A program made the position numbers and the translations under genes. The notes below the pieces were generated by a model, which worked only from the letters and a program-made list of their open reading frames with translations, was not told where the DNA came from and ran no database searches. DNA of 64,000 nt, from assembly GCA_050180895.1 (NCBI GenBank), contig JBFXDS010000012.1, positions 78,433-142,432 on the forward strand, written 5' to 3'. This document shows, one piece after another, positions 44,217 to 52,535 of this stretch (within the stretch, counting starts at the first letter, position 1; every line of letters begins with the position of its first letter). The DNA is from JBGPEQ01 sp050180895. Its GTDB lineage: Bacteria; Pseudomonadota; Alphaproteobacteria; Dongiales; Dongiaceae.

Positions 44217-45710
44217 ATGGGCAGACGTTCGCTGCGGATCGCGTGCTCGAGACTGCAGAACCACCCTGCGTCCTTCGACAGGCTCAGGATGAGGGAAAAT
44301 CTTCGTGGCACAAAGAACGACCCTCATCCTGAGCCTGTCGAAGGACGCACGTCGCCGCTCCCGTTCTCCGGCCGTCTGGCGACGCTTGCGGCGGTCCTGA
44401 TCTGCGCGGTCCTCGCCGTTGCGCCGGCGCCGGCGCGCGCCGCGGTCTTCAATCCCAGCAGCGTCACGCTCGGCAACGGGCTCCAGGTCGTGGTCATCGA
44501 GAACCACCGCGCGCCCGTGGTCACGCACATGGTGTGGTACCGCGTCGGCGCCGCCGACGAGACGCCCGGCAAGACCGGCATCGCCCATTTCCTCGAGCAC
44601 CTGATGTTCAAGGGCACGAAGACGGTGCCGCCCGGCGCCTTCTCGGAGACGATCGCGCGGCTCGGCGGCAGCGAGAACGCCTTCACCTCGCAGGACTTCA
44701 CCGCCTATTTCCAGTCGGTCGCCGTCGAGCATCTGGAGGAGATGATGCGGCTCGAGGCCGACCGCATGGTGAACCTGGTGCTGACCGACGAAGTCGTGCT
44801 GCCCGAGCGCGACGTGATCCTCGAGGAGCGGCGCCAGCGCGTCGACAACGATCCGGGCTCGCAGCTCATGGAGATGATGCGGGCCGTGCTCTTCCTCAAC
44901 CATCCCTACCGCCTGCCGACCATCGGCTGGGAGCACGAGATGCGCGGCCTCACCACGGAGGACGCCGTCGCCTGGCACAGGAAATGGTACGCGCCCGGCA
45001 ACGCCGTCGTCGTCATCTCCGGCGACGTGACCATGGCGCAGGTGCGGCCGCTGGCCGAGAAATATTACGGCGTCCTGCCGGGGCAGCCGGCGCCGGCGCG
45101 CGTGCGGCCGGCGGAGCCGGTGCAGTTCGCGCCGCGCCGCCTGACCCTCGAGGACGGCCGCGTGCAGCTCGCCTCCTGGTCGCGGCTCTATCAGGCACCC
45201 AGCCATCATCGCGGCGCCACGGAGCATGCCTACGCCCTCGAGGTGCTGGCCGAGATCGTCGGCGGCGGCACCTCCAGCCGCCTCTACCGCGGCCTGGTCG
45301 TCGACCGCAAGGTCGCCACCAGCGCCGGCGCCGGCTACGACCCCGACAGCCTCGACCTCTCCACCTTCAGCTTCTACGCCTCGGCGCAGTCGGGCGGCGG
45401 CGTGCAGGCGATCGAGCAGGCCATCGACGCCGAGATCGCCCGGCTGCTCGCCGACGGCGTCACCGAGGACGAGCTCGCCCGCGCCAAGTCCTCGCTGCAG
45501 GCGGGCGCGGTGAAGGCCCGCGACAGCCTGTCCGCCCCGGCCCGCATCGTCGGCCGCGCGCTCGCCACCGGCAGCACGCTCGACGACGTCGAGGCCTGGC
45601 CCGAGCGCATCGGCGCCGTCACCGCCGCCCAGGTGCAGGCCGCCGCCAAGGCCGTGTTCGACCCCAATTATTCGGTGACCGGCCTGCTGCTGCCGAAGGC
45701 GGGGAAGTGA
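44217..45710 (+). CDS. M16-family zinc peptidase, catalytic subunit
   Basis: About 497 residues. The inverted zinc motif HFLEH is present (TGIAHFLEHLMFKGT), and the distal Glu lies in DVILEERRQRVDN. A signal peptide (LATLAAVLICAVLAVAPAPARA) begins only about 45 residues in. The preceding residues are a translated copy of the interspersed repeat at 44267-44350 (reading ASFDRLRMRENL). The start is uncertain: ATG 44217 follows GAGGGATGG, ATG 44289 lies in the repeat, and GTG 44139 also is in frame. A non-catalytic M16 partner follows, overlapping by one base. Confidence 0.88.
   Translation: MGRRSLRIACSRLQNHPASFDRLRMRENLRGTKNDPHPEPVEGRTSPLPFSGRLATLAAVLICAVLAVAPAPARAAVFNPSSVTLGNGLQVVVIENHRAPVVTHMVWYRVGAADETPGKTGIAHFLEHLMFKGTKTVPPGAFSETIARLGGSENAFTSQDFTAYFQSVAVEHLEEMMRLEADRMVNLVLTDEVVLPERDVILEERRQRVDNDPGSQLMEMMRAVLFLNHPYRLPTIGWEHEMRGLTTEDAVAWHRKWYAPGNAVVVISGDVTMAQVRPLAEKYYGVLPGQPAPARVRPAEPVQFAPRRLTLEDGRVQLASWSRLYQAPSHHRGATEHAYALEVLAEIVGGGTSSRLYRGLVVDRKVATSAGAGYDPDSLDLSTFSFYASAQSGGGVQAIEQAIDAEIARLLADGVTEDELARAKSSLQAGAVKARDSLSAPARIVGRALATGSTLDDVEAWPERIGAVTAAQVQAAAKAVFDPNYSVTGLLLPKAGK
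44267..44350. repeat. CCTTCGACAGGCTCAGGATG paired repeat inside an M16 gene
   Basis: A full two-arm copy lying between the probable start codon and the signal peptide of the first M16 gene. It is in frame throughout, so it is translated if the upstream start is used. Confidence 0.9.
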
Positions 45711-47185
45711 TGATGCAAGACGGTCGTGCGTCCTTCGACAGGCTCAGGATGAGGGACAATCTTTGTGGCACGAAGAACGGCCCTCATTCTGAGCCTGTCG
45801 AAGGACGCACCCTGCCGATCCCGACCTCCTGGGCGTCCCTGATGCAGCGGGCATTTTTCATCCTTGCACTGATCGCGCTGGTGATGAGCGCCGCGCCCGC
45901 CCGGGCCGCGATGGACGTGCAGGAGGTGACCAGCCCGGGCGGCATCAAGGCCTGGCTGGTCGAGGACCGCAGCATGCCCTTGATCGCCGTCGGCGTCGGC
46001 TTCCACGGCGGCTCCACGCTCGATCCCCCCGGCAAGGACGGGCTGGCGATGTTCGTCTCCGGCCTGCTCGACGAAGGCGCCGGCGACCTCGACTCGCGCG
46101 CGTTCCAGCAGCGCCTCAACGATCTCGCCATCGACTTCAGGTTCGACGCCCGCATCGAGGACTTCACCGGCTCCATGCGCACGCTCACCGCGCATCGCGA
46201 CGAGGCGTTCGAGCTGCTGCGCCTGGCGCTGACCGCGCCGCGCTTCGACGCCGAGCCGGTGGAACGCATCCGTGGCCAGCTCCAGGCCGTCCTCGCCGAC
46301 GAATCGAGCGATCCCGGCTCGATCGCCGACCGCGTCTGGTGGCACGCCGCCTTCGCCGCGCATCCCTACGGCCGGCAGACCTCGGGCACCGCCGCCGGCC
46401 TCGCCGCCGTCACGCCCGAGGACCTGCGCGGCTTCGTCGCCGGCCGCTTCGCCCGCGACAACCTGATCGTCGGCGTCGTCGGCGACATCGGCGCCGCCGA
46501 GCTGCGGCCGCTGCTCGACCGCACCTTCGGCGCGCTGCCGGCGACGGGCAAGCCGGTGGAGGTCGCCGACAGCGCGCCGGCCGCGCCCGGCGCCGTCATC
46601 GTCGTCGACCGCGCCCTGCCGCAGAGCGTCGTGCTGTTCGGCGCCGCCGGCATCAAGCGCCACGACCCCGATTTCTACGCCGCCTTCGTGATGAACCACA
46701 TCCTCGGCGGCGGCGGCTTCGCCTCGCGGCTCATGCAGGAGGTGCGCGAGAAGCGCGGCCTCGCCTACTCCATCGGCACCAGCCTGGTGACGCTCGATCA
46801 TGCCGGCGTGGTGCAGGGCACGGTCGGCACGAAGAACGCCTCGGTCGCCGAGACCGTCGCCCTCGTCAAGCAGGAGTGGCGGCGGATGCGCGACGAGGGC
46901 CCGACCGAACAGGAGCTGGCCGACGCCAAGCTCTATCTCACCGGCTCCTACGCCCTGCGCTTCGGCAGCACGTCGGCCATCGCCGCCGGCCTCGTCGGCG
47001 TGCAGCTCGAGGGCTTCCCCGCCGACTACTTCGCCCGCCGCAACGACTACATCGACGCGGTGACCCTCGCCGACGCGAAGCGCGTGGCCCGCACCCTGCT
47101 CGACCCCGACTCCCTCACCTTCGTCATCGTCGGCGAGCCCGACGGCGTCACCGCCACGATGCCCGCGCCGGAGGGATTGTTCTAG
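45710..47185 (+). CDS. M16-family peptidase homologue lacking the zinc motif
   Basis: About 491 residues, paired with the catalytic M16 subunit. Where HxxEH is expected the sequence reads GLAMFVSGLLDEGAG, so it should be inactive and act as the partner half, as in other bacterial M16 pairs. The C-terminal REKRGLAYSIGTSLV segment is conserved. ATG 45710 overlaps the upstream stop and follows GGGGAAG. The next residues come from a copy of the interspersed repeat (45727-45810) and only then does the signal peptide (MQRAFFILALIALVMSAAPA, ATG 45842) begin. Confidence 0.88.
   Translation: MMQDGRASFDRLRMRDNLCGTKNGPHSEPVEGRTLPIPTSWASLMQRAFFILALIALVMSAAPARAAMDVQEVTSPGGIKAWLVEDRSMPLIAVGVGFHGGSTLDPPGKDGLAMFVSGLLDEGAGDLDSRAFQQRLNDLAIDFRFDARIEDFTGSMRTLTAHRDEAFELLRLALTAPRFDAEPVERIRGQLQAVLADESSDPGSIADRVWWHAAFAAHPYGRQTSGTAAGLAAVTPEDLRGFVAGRFARDNLIVGVVGDIGAAELRPLLDRTFGALPATGKPVEVADSAPAAPGAVIVVDRALPQSVVLFGAAGIKRHDPDFYAAFVMNHILGGGGFASRLMQEVREKRGLAYSIGTSLVTLDHAGVVQGTVGTKNASVAETVALVKQEWRRMRDEGPTEQELADAKLYLTGSYALRFGSTSAIAAGLVGVQLEGFPADYFARRNDYIDAVTLADAKRVARTLLDPDSLTFVIVGEPDGVTATMPAPEGLF
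45727..45810. repeat. CCTTCGACAGGCTCAGGATG paired repeat inside the second M16 gene
   Basis: A full two-arm copy in frame between the coupled start codon and the signal peptide of the second M16 gene. The right arm has one change (CTCATTCTGAGC) compared with other copies. Confidence 0.9.
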
Positions 47186-47204
47186 CGCGCCGCCCGCGCC
47201 GGAC

Positions 47205-47274
47205 GTAGGGGCGAGCGGCGCTCGCCCGTCCATCCGTCGCACGGCGCCACGGGCGACCGGCCGGTCGCCCCTAC
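47205..47274. repeat. Paired inverted repeat, GTAGGGGCGAGCGGCGCTCG family
   Basis: Left arm at 47205-47227 is identical to the copies at 5948 and 54717. The right arm (47251-47274, GGGCGACCGGCCGGTCGCCC then CTAC) has a changed palindromic centre. It marks the junction between the housekeeping block and the restriction-modification island. Confidence 0.8.
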
Positions 47275-47380
47275 ATCCGGTGTGCGAGTCGTTTTGTCCG
47301 ACCTTGACGAAGCCGGGATGTCGAGCGTGCGTCAGCACATAGACGTAGCCGCCGATTTCAATTGGTGCATTTCGCGCAGA

Positions 47381-48238
47381 CTACGATCTCTCCTCTTCGT
47401 CCCAGCTAGCTTCGGTCTCAGCCAACTCTCGCAAGACACGCACACGGTCTCGAAGGGAGACGCGTTCAGTCGGATCGCCGCGTACGCGATACGCCTTGAA
47501 AGTATGCTCGCGACCTCCATTCGGATTGCGCACAAGCGCTGTCGAAAGGTCGTTGGTACGGAGGTCGAAGCTGTATGCGGCAACGACCTCGTCGACCTCG
47601 CGGCGGGTAAAGGTACCAACCTCCACAAGATCGTCATCAACAGCGTGATCCGCTGGCAGGATGAGCGTGCGCCTGTGTGACGTTCCTTCTGCCAGCGCGA
47701 AGGGTGTCGGAGCAACATACATTTTTCGATCGCGAACTAGAATGTCACCGTAACTGCCAAAGCCCCGGAAGCTCTTGTTCTCGTGCACGTAGGAGCTGTC
47801 GGCGTTCAGAAAGCTGCCATGGCAAAGGACAAAATCGAGCACCGGATAGTTGTTGCCGTCAGGCCTCGCCGGGTAGCGCCCGAAAACGTAGTAGACCTGT
47901 CGCCCGTTGTGCTCGCCGCGGGGAACTTGGCTGTTGCAGTCGTAGTCTGCTTCGCGGCCTGGATAGGCTAGGCCCTTTAGTTCATAGCCCTCTGGAAAGC
48001 GGACAAGCCGGAAGTCCGGATACGTGTTACGGCCCGGAGAATCGAAGTTCAGCCCGAGAGTCTCAAGACGTCTTCTGAACCAATCTTGAAAGTGAAACTC
48101 TTTGTCATGTCGACCCTCGCGCACAATGAGTTCACCGGCGCTAATGGCCTCTACGCACAACTTGAAGATGGATGAAGCGTTCGACACCGTTTCAGTCGTG
48201 GCAGTTGCCGTCGATAGTCGTTCCATTGATGGGGCCAT
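47381..48238 (-). CDS. Probable restriction endonuclease partner, PD-(D/E)xK-like
   Basis: 285 residues, no family recognised with certainty. A nuclease-like core is visible: NTYPDFRLVRFPEGYELKGL, with the Asp of PDF and a Glu-x-Lys (ELK) at close spacing. HFQDWFRRRLETLG before it resembles the helix that often precedes such cores. The start overlaps the end of the methyltransferase by 47 bases, so the two are an operon and this is its natural restriction partner. ATG 48238 or 48226 could start it; neither has a clear Shine-Dalgarno. Its codon use is visibly more AT-rich than the flanking genes. Function is inferred from motif and context. Confidence 0.6.
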   Translation of the reverse strand: MAPSMERLSTATATTETVSNASSIFKLCVEAISAGELIVREGRHDKEFHFQDWFRRRLETLGLNFDSPGRNTYPDFRLVRFPEGYELKGLAYPGREADYDCNSQVPRGEHNGRQVYYVFGRYPARPDGNNYPVLDFVLCHGSFLNADSSYVHENKSFRGFGSYGDILVRDRKMYVAPTPFALAEGTSHRRTLILPADHAVDDDLVEVGTFTRREVDEVVAAYSFDLRTNDLSTALVRNPNGGREHTFKAYRVRGDPTERVSLRDRVRVLRELAETEASWDEEERS

Positions 48239-50477
48239 GAAGCCGGTCGATCAGCGCCCCGATTTCGGCGTCACTAGCATCAAGCAGACTCAAGGCGGCC
48301 TTCGTCGTGTGGGACACCGAAAGTTGCCGCAGAAGCTGTGCCATGACAATAACGCGCACATCGTTTCGGCTCAGTATCCGGCCAGCACCGCGAAGCCTGT
48401 GGATCTGTTCGGCCGCAATTGGAGTCACCGTTCCCCAAAGGTCGCCATTCCACCGGTGCGGCTGTGCCTGGGATCGTTTGCGGCAAACCAGGATTATGTC
48501 GAGGTCAATCGGCGCTCTAGCTTGGTGCTTCGGCATCGCGACTGACATCTCGGATTTGATCGGGTGCGCCGCCGTGATCCAGAAACGCGCCTCCATGAGC
48601 GCTTGAAGGACCGAATGCCAGCCCTCAGCTCGAGAATGATGGTAGGTAAAGGCAAGAACACCATCATCCCTCAGAACGCGATGAGCTTCTCCCCAGACAG
48701 CCGCGAGGCGAAGGGTGAAGCTATTTACGTCCGCGCTTTGAACCTCGGCTTCGGAGCGTGTCGTGTACGCTGCCCAATGGCCGTTGGGTCCAAGAATGTG
48801 GCGCTGCCAGACGTGGAAGAAATCGGCAAGCTGCGAGTAGTGGACGTTATCAAAGAACGGTGGATCGGAGATCACAGCATCAACATACTGGTCCGGAAGA
48901 TCAGTTGAACTCGAATCCGCGCAGGACACATAGACCCGTCTCCCAGCAGCAAATGCCTGGTAGCTATTGGCGAGAGGGAAGCCGATCTTCTCGGAAAGGC
49001 CGAACACCTTTTCGCTGGCCTTCTTTCCATTCCGACTGACAACTCGAATTTCGAACGGGTCATCGGCATAGTCGAGCGCTCGCTTAATCCGGCCCTCGAA
49101 CATTGTGGAGAACGAACCCGAGCTCTTGGGCGTGCCCCACAGATTCGCCTCAAGTGGCACACGCTCGGGTTTCAGAATGTGATGGGCGAACATGTGCCGC
49201 ACGGCTCCTGTGCCCTCACCCTTGTAGGAAGCGAACAGATTGTTGAACTCTAGTGTGCCGGAGAACAAGCACGCGAAGAGGTCTCGCTGGATGGAGTCAG
49301 GTATCGCCCTGACGCGATCTGCTAGAATTGACAAGCACAGCAGTTGTCGCGCGTTGAACATCTCATGCCAGTGCCGGTAGTTGTATCCCAGTGCCTGGTC
49401 AGTGTTGTAGCCTGGCTCGATAGCAACGACGGGATACGCGTTCTTTCTTTCCCTCAAGGCCGTTTCTGCTTCAGCATAGAGTGCCCGGTCTTCATCCGTA
49501 GCACGCATGTAGACCTTGGATCCGTTCGGCATCAGGACGAGTTTGGCGTAGAGCCGATGCTCTGGCGGTCGCTCGGTTTCTCGAATGCTCTTCGCGATCG
49601 AGAATATGTGGCTGCATGAGGGACACGTTGCTTTCTGCCCCTTTGCTGGACCCATCTGTGGGTCGAAGGTCAGTTGGCACTCGCTGCAACAGACCGAATG
49701 GGTGTCGTGAAGCACTTGGCCGATGGCCCCACAGTGAGGGCAAAGCACTTGGGACTGCGGGTATTTCTTGGGGTAGGCGTGCTGGGCGAAAATGTAGGAG
49801 GAGAAGAGATCCACTGGTTCGGCACAAACAGGGCAACCAGCGATCTTCACCCAAAAGAAGTACAGAACATCAACCTGCGTGCCATCCGCTAGCGTGGCGC
49901 GATAGAAGCGCCGCACCTGACCTGCAACGTCCTTCTCAACTGCGCGGAAGGTTTGGAGGACAACAGAGCGATCATGAATGGAAAGGGCATTCCTGACGAG
50001 AAAATGAGCAACGGGATTGATATCTCTTCCTATCACTCGCGCACCGAGTTTCGCGGCCTCGCCAACGGTAGTTCCACTACCCATAAACGGGTCGAACACG
50101 ACGGCATCACTTATGCGAGTCGGCTTGTAAAAAAGGTCCAGAACATCAGCACCCTTCGGCGCGAGAGCACCGATAGTCATGGCACGGAACACCGTGCCAA
50201 GCCGCTGCGCCCACCACTTATGAATGTGGTACAGAGGGCGGTTGATTTCCTTCCTCCAACTTTCAGTTTCCGCGACCTCACTGAGCTTCTCAAAGGGAAA
50301 GTTGTCGTCCTCAAGCGCGCGAATTCCCCGCGCGACAGCCACTTCGACCGTCGCGGGCCGCTCATCGTCAAATGGCAGCGCATCTGCTCTATGCAGCTTG
50401 CGCTGATTTTGCATTGCTGAGCCCCCTGATGCCACTGGTCGAGACCCATAGTCGCTCGTGCCGGGCACGTCACTCAT
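48192..50477 (-). CDS. DNA methyltransferase with Zn-ribbon insert (DUF1156-like N-terminus)
   Basis: 761 residues. The N-terminus FPFEKLSEVAETESWRKEIN then RPLYHIHKWWAQRLG resembles DUF1156-type methylases. SAM motif I is DPFMGSGTT near residue 135, and catalytic motif IV is SDPPFFDNVHYSQLADFF some 400 residues later. Between them are four CxxC knuckles (CPVC, CPHC, CSEC, CPSC) that should hold two zinc ribbons. The DPPF motif indicates N6-adenine or N4-cytosine methylation. The start MSDVPGTSDYG at 50477 follows AGGGGATT at good spacing. It is followed by a nuclease-like gene. The more AT-rich composition suggests acquisition by transfer. Confidence 0.85.
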   Translation of the reverse strand: MSDVPGTSDYGSRPVASGGSAMQNQRKLHRADALPFDDERPATVEVAVARGIRALEDDNFPFEKLSEVAETESWRKEINRPLYHIHKWWAQRLGTVFRAMTIGALAPKGADVLDLFYKPTRISDAVVFDPFMGSGTTVGEAAKLGARVIGRDINPVAHFLVRNALSIHDRSVVLQTFRAVEKDVAGQVRRFYRATLADGTQVDVLYFFWVKIAGCPVCAEPVDLFSSYIFAQHAYPKKYPQSQVLCPHCGAIGQVLHDTHSVCCSECQLTFDPQMGPAKGQKATCPSCSHIFSIAKSIRETERPPEHRLYAKLVLMPNGSKVYMRATDEDRALYAEAETALRERKNAYPVVAIEPGYNTDQALGYNYRHWHEMFNARQLLCLSILADRVRAIPDSIQRDLFACLFSGTLEFNNLFASYKGEGTGAVRHMFAHHILKPERVPLEANLWGTPKSSGSFSTMFEGRIKRALDYADDPFEIRVVSRNGKKASEKVFGLSEKIGFPLANSYQAFAAGRRVYVSCADSSSTDLPDQYVDAVISDPPFFDNVHYSQLADFFHVWQRHILGPNGHWAAYTTRSEAEVQSADVNSFTLRLAAVWGEAHRVLRDDGVLAFTYHHSRAEGWHSVLQALMEARFWITAAHPIKSEMSVAMPKHQARAPIDLDIILVCRKRSQAQPHRWNGDLWGTVTPIAAEQIHRLRGAGRILSRNDVRVIVMAQLLRQLSVSHTTKAALSLLDASDAEIGALIDRLHGPINGTTIDGNCHD

Positions 50478-50687
50478 TTCGTAATCCCCTGCTGGCTGTT
50501 CTGCTTTTCTTCCATCCAATGTAGAACGTACATTGAACAGTCGCAATCAGAATCTGACTGGAGGCTGGACAAATGTGCCCCCCTTGCGCGCGTCGATTCG
50601 CTTCAGCAGGTGTACCGGGAACGGTGCCCTCAGCATGGGTGGTGATCGCGACGACCGTTCGAAATCGATTCTGTCAGGGAGTTTGGC

Positions 50688-51079
50688 ATGCCCGATCAAC
50701 CATCCCGCGACCCGCAGGATCTGGAGCGGCTGTTGGTCGCCCGCCAGCACGCGGGGGACATCGAGGGCATGGTGGCCCTGTATGAGCCGTAGGCCGTCGT
50801 CGATTGCGGCGATGGCACGGTGCTGCGTGGCACGGACGCCATCCGGGCGTACTTTGCCGGCACGGTGGCGGCGGGCCGGAAATTCGCCGTCGGCGCGCAG
50901 GCGCGTCCTCGGGTTCAACCCGGGGACCGTGATCAGCGGCGATCTGGCCCTCACCTCCACGCGCCTGCCCGATGGCACCGTCACCGCCGAGAGCCTGCCC
51001 CGGACCACGATCCGGGGTCGCCCGCCGCCAGGCCGACGGCACCTGGCTCTGGGTCATCGACAGGTTCGCCAACGCGTAG
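50688..51079 (+). pseudogene. Broken SnoaL/NTF2-like gene
   Basis: ATG 50688 follows AGGGAG and reads MPDQPSRDPQDLERLLVARQ and on to GMVALYEP, then hits TAG at 50790. The same frame continues AVVDCGDGTVLRGTDAIRAY and FAGTVAAGRKFAVGAQ. The protein resumes in the +1 frame (RVLGFNPGTVISGDLALTST), then in the third frame (ADGTWLWVIDRFANA) to the stop at 51077. The content is that of a SnoaL-like/DUF4440 protein of about 130 residues. One nonsense change and two frameshifts make it non-functional unless these are sequencing errors. Confidence 0.75.
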
Positions 51080-51359
51080 GCGGCGCACACCCGCCCAACG
51101 TGCGGCGCCCCCCGCGCCGTCGCTGCGGGGCCATCCGCCGCGCCGGCGGCGGCCGGCTTGTCCCAGCCGTCCGCGGGCGGTAGCCTTCACGGCCGAACGA
51201 GCCGCATCCCGGTCAGGCCCGGAGACTGCGAGAAAACGCGGGGCAACCGATGGGCTGGCGCATCGACATCGCTGAACCCGGCAGGGCGCGCCCGATCGCG
51301 AGCGAGGTCCGCCGCGTGGCCGTCGCAGGGGCGATCCTACCCCGCCCAGGGAGCGCCGC
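51080..51359. other. Intergenic stretch with no recognised feature
   Basis: 280 GC-rich bases between the broken SnoaL-like gene and the metalloprotease-like gene. I see no convincing coding frame, repeat or hairpin. Confidence 0.5.
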
Positions 51360-52331
51360 ATGAGGCAAGAGCGTTGGACCCAGATGCACGGCAACTGCCG
51401 CATCATTCAGGGCTCGCAGATGGAGAAGGAGCTGGCTTATCTGAAGCAGATCCCCGGGCTCAGCCCGAGCTTCGCGGAAAGCAGGTACCTCTTCGGGAGC
51501 TGGAATGCCTTCCCCTTCACCGTGAAGAACAAGCTCCGGCAAGCCATCGAGCTGGCGCCGCTCATGGTGCGCGAGGCGCTCAACGCGCTCCGCCAGCACC
51601 TGGTCTATGACGAGCCCACGCGCTCCTTCGACAACTGGATGGCCTCTCAGAAGCTCGCGCCCGATCCCGGACAGACCGAGACCGGCCTGGCGCTGACGAA
51701 GTACTTCAACCTGTACTTCCCGGGCGCCGGCGGGCCGTCGGCGGGCGCGGCGGCTTCCTCGTCGGCCTACTGGAAATATGTGCGCGGCATCGTCACGGTC
51801 TACGAACGGATCCGCGACGGCATGGCCGGCAATTTCGAAGTGGTGGTCGAGTATCTGCCCACTTCGGCCGGGCAGGTGTCCAATGCCGGCGGCAAGCCGG
51901 GTCCGGTGAGCCCCATCCGGGCGATCTTCGGGTTCGCCGACGAATACGGCCATGTCGAGTGGACGACGAATACCGGTGATCCGCACCGGATCAAAATCGG
52001 CTCGCGCTATCTCTGCGACTCGCAGACCCGCGCGGAAGACCTGGCGCGCACCATCGTCCACGAGGCGTCGCACAAGTTCGCGCGCACCAAGGACATCCTG
52101 TACAAGTCGAGCAGCTTCGCCAAGGACCTGGATGCCTTCGTCGAGGCACCGGACGCGCAGCAGGCCGTGTCGAGGGCGGCGCGGCCCGACAAGCCGCTCC
52201 AGCCGCTCACCGGATTTGCCGACCGCGCGGCGAAGACGATCATCGCCGACGAACGCTATCTGGAGAACGCCGACAGCTACGCCTGGACGGCCCGGCGCCT
52301 GTGGAAGCGAGCCGGCCGGCCCAGCGCCTGA
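51360..52331 (+). CDS. Putative aspzincin (M35-like) metalloprotease
   Basis: 323 residues. A zinc-protease motif IVHEASHKFARTKDILYK lies near residue 235. It contains HExxH and a following T-K-D-x-x-Y that matches the GTxDxxYG third-ligand motif of aspzincins (deuterolysin / lysine-specific endopeptidase). A later ENADSYAWTA fits the conserved NADSY segment of that family. The first 200 residues show no recognised domain and no signal peptide. Such domains occur in secreted toxins and effectors, but delivery here is unknown. Family assignment rests on my reading of the motifs. Confidence 0.65.
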   Translation: MRQERWTQMHGNCRIIQGSQMEKELAYLKQIPGLSPSFAESRYLFGSWNAFPFTVKNKLRQAIELAPLMVREALNALRQHLVYDEPTRSFDNWMASQKLAPDPGQTETGLALTKYFNLYFPGAGGPSAGAAASSSAYWKYVRGIVTVYERIRDGMAGNFEVVVEYLPTSAGQVSNAGGKPGPVSPIRAIFGFADEYGHVEWTTNTGDPHRIKIGSRYLCDSQTRAEDLARTIVHEASHKFARTKDILYKSSSFAKDLDAFVEAPDAQQAVSRAARPDKPLQPLTGFADRAAKTIIADERYLENADSYAWTARRLWKRAGRPSA

Positions 52332-52535
52332 CGGCCCGTATCGGGATAACCGAGCCCCGCCGTCGTCGCCGATCCCGGCGCTGGGGTCGACATGTCGCAA
52401 CGCCTAGATCGACTGCTTCTCCCTCCGGCCGATGGCGCCGCCGGGAGCGTCGGCCGGCGCGCACGTAACAGTAAGACACCGTTCGCAACCTGGCGTCGGA
52501 AGTGCCCTGGAGTGATCTTTCGGGCCGTGTGGGTC

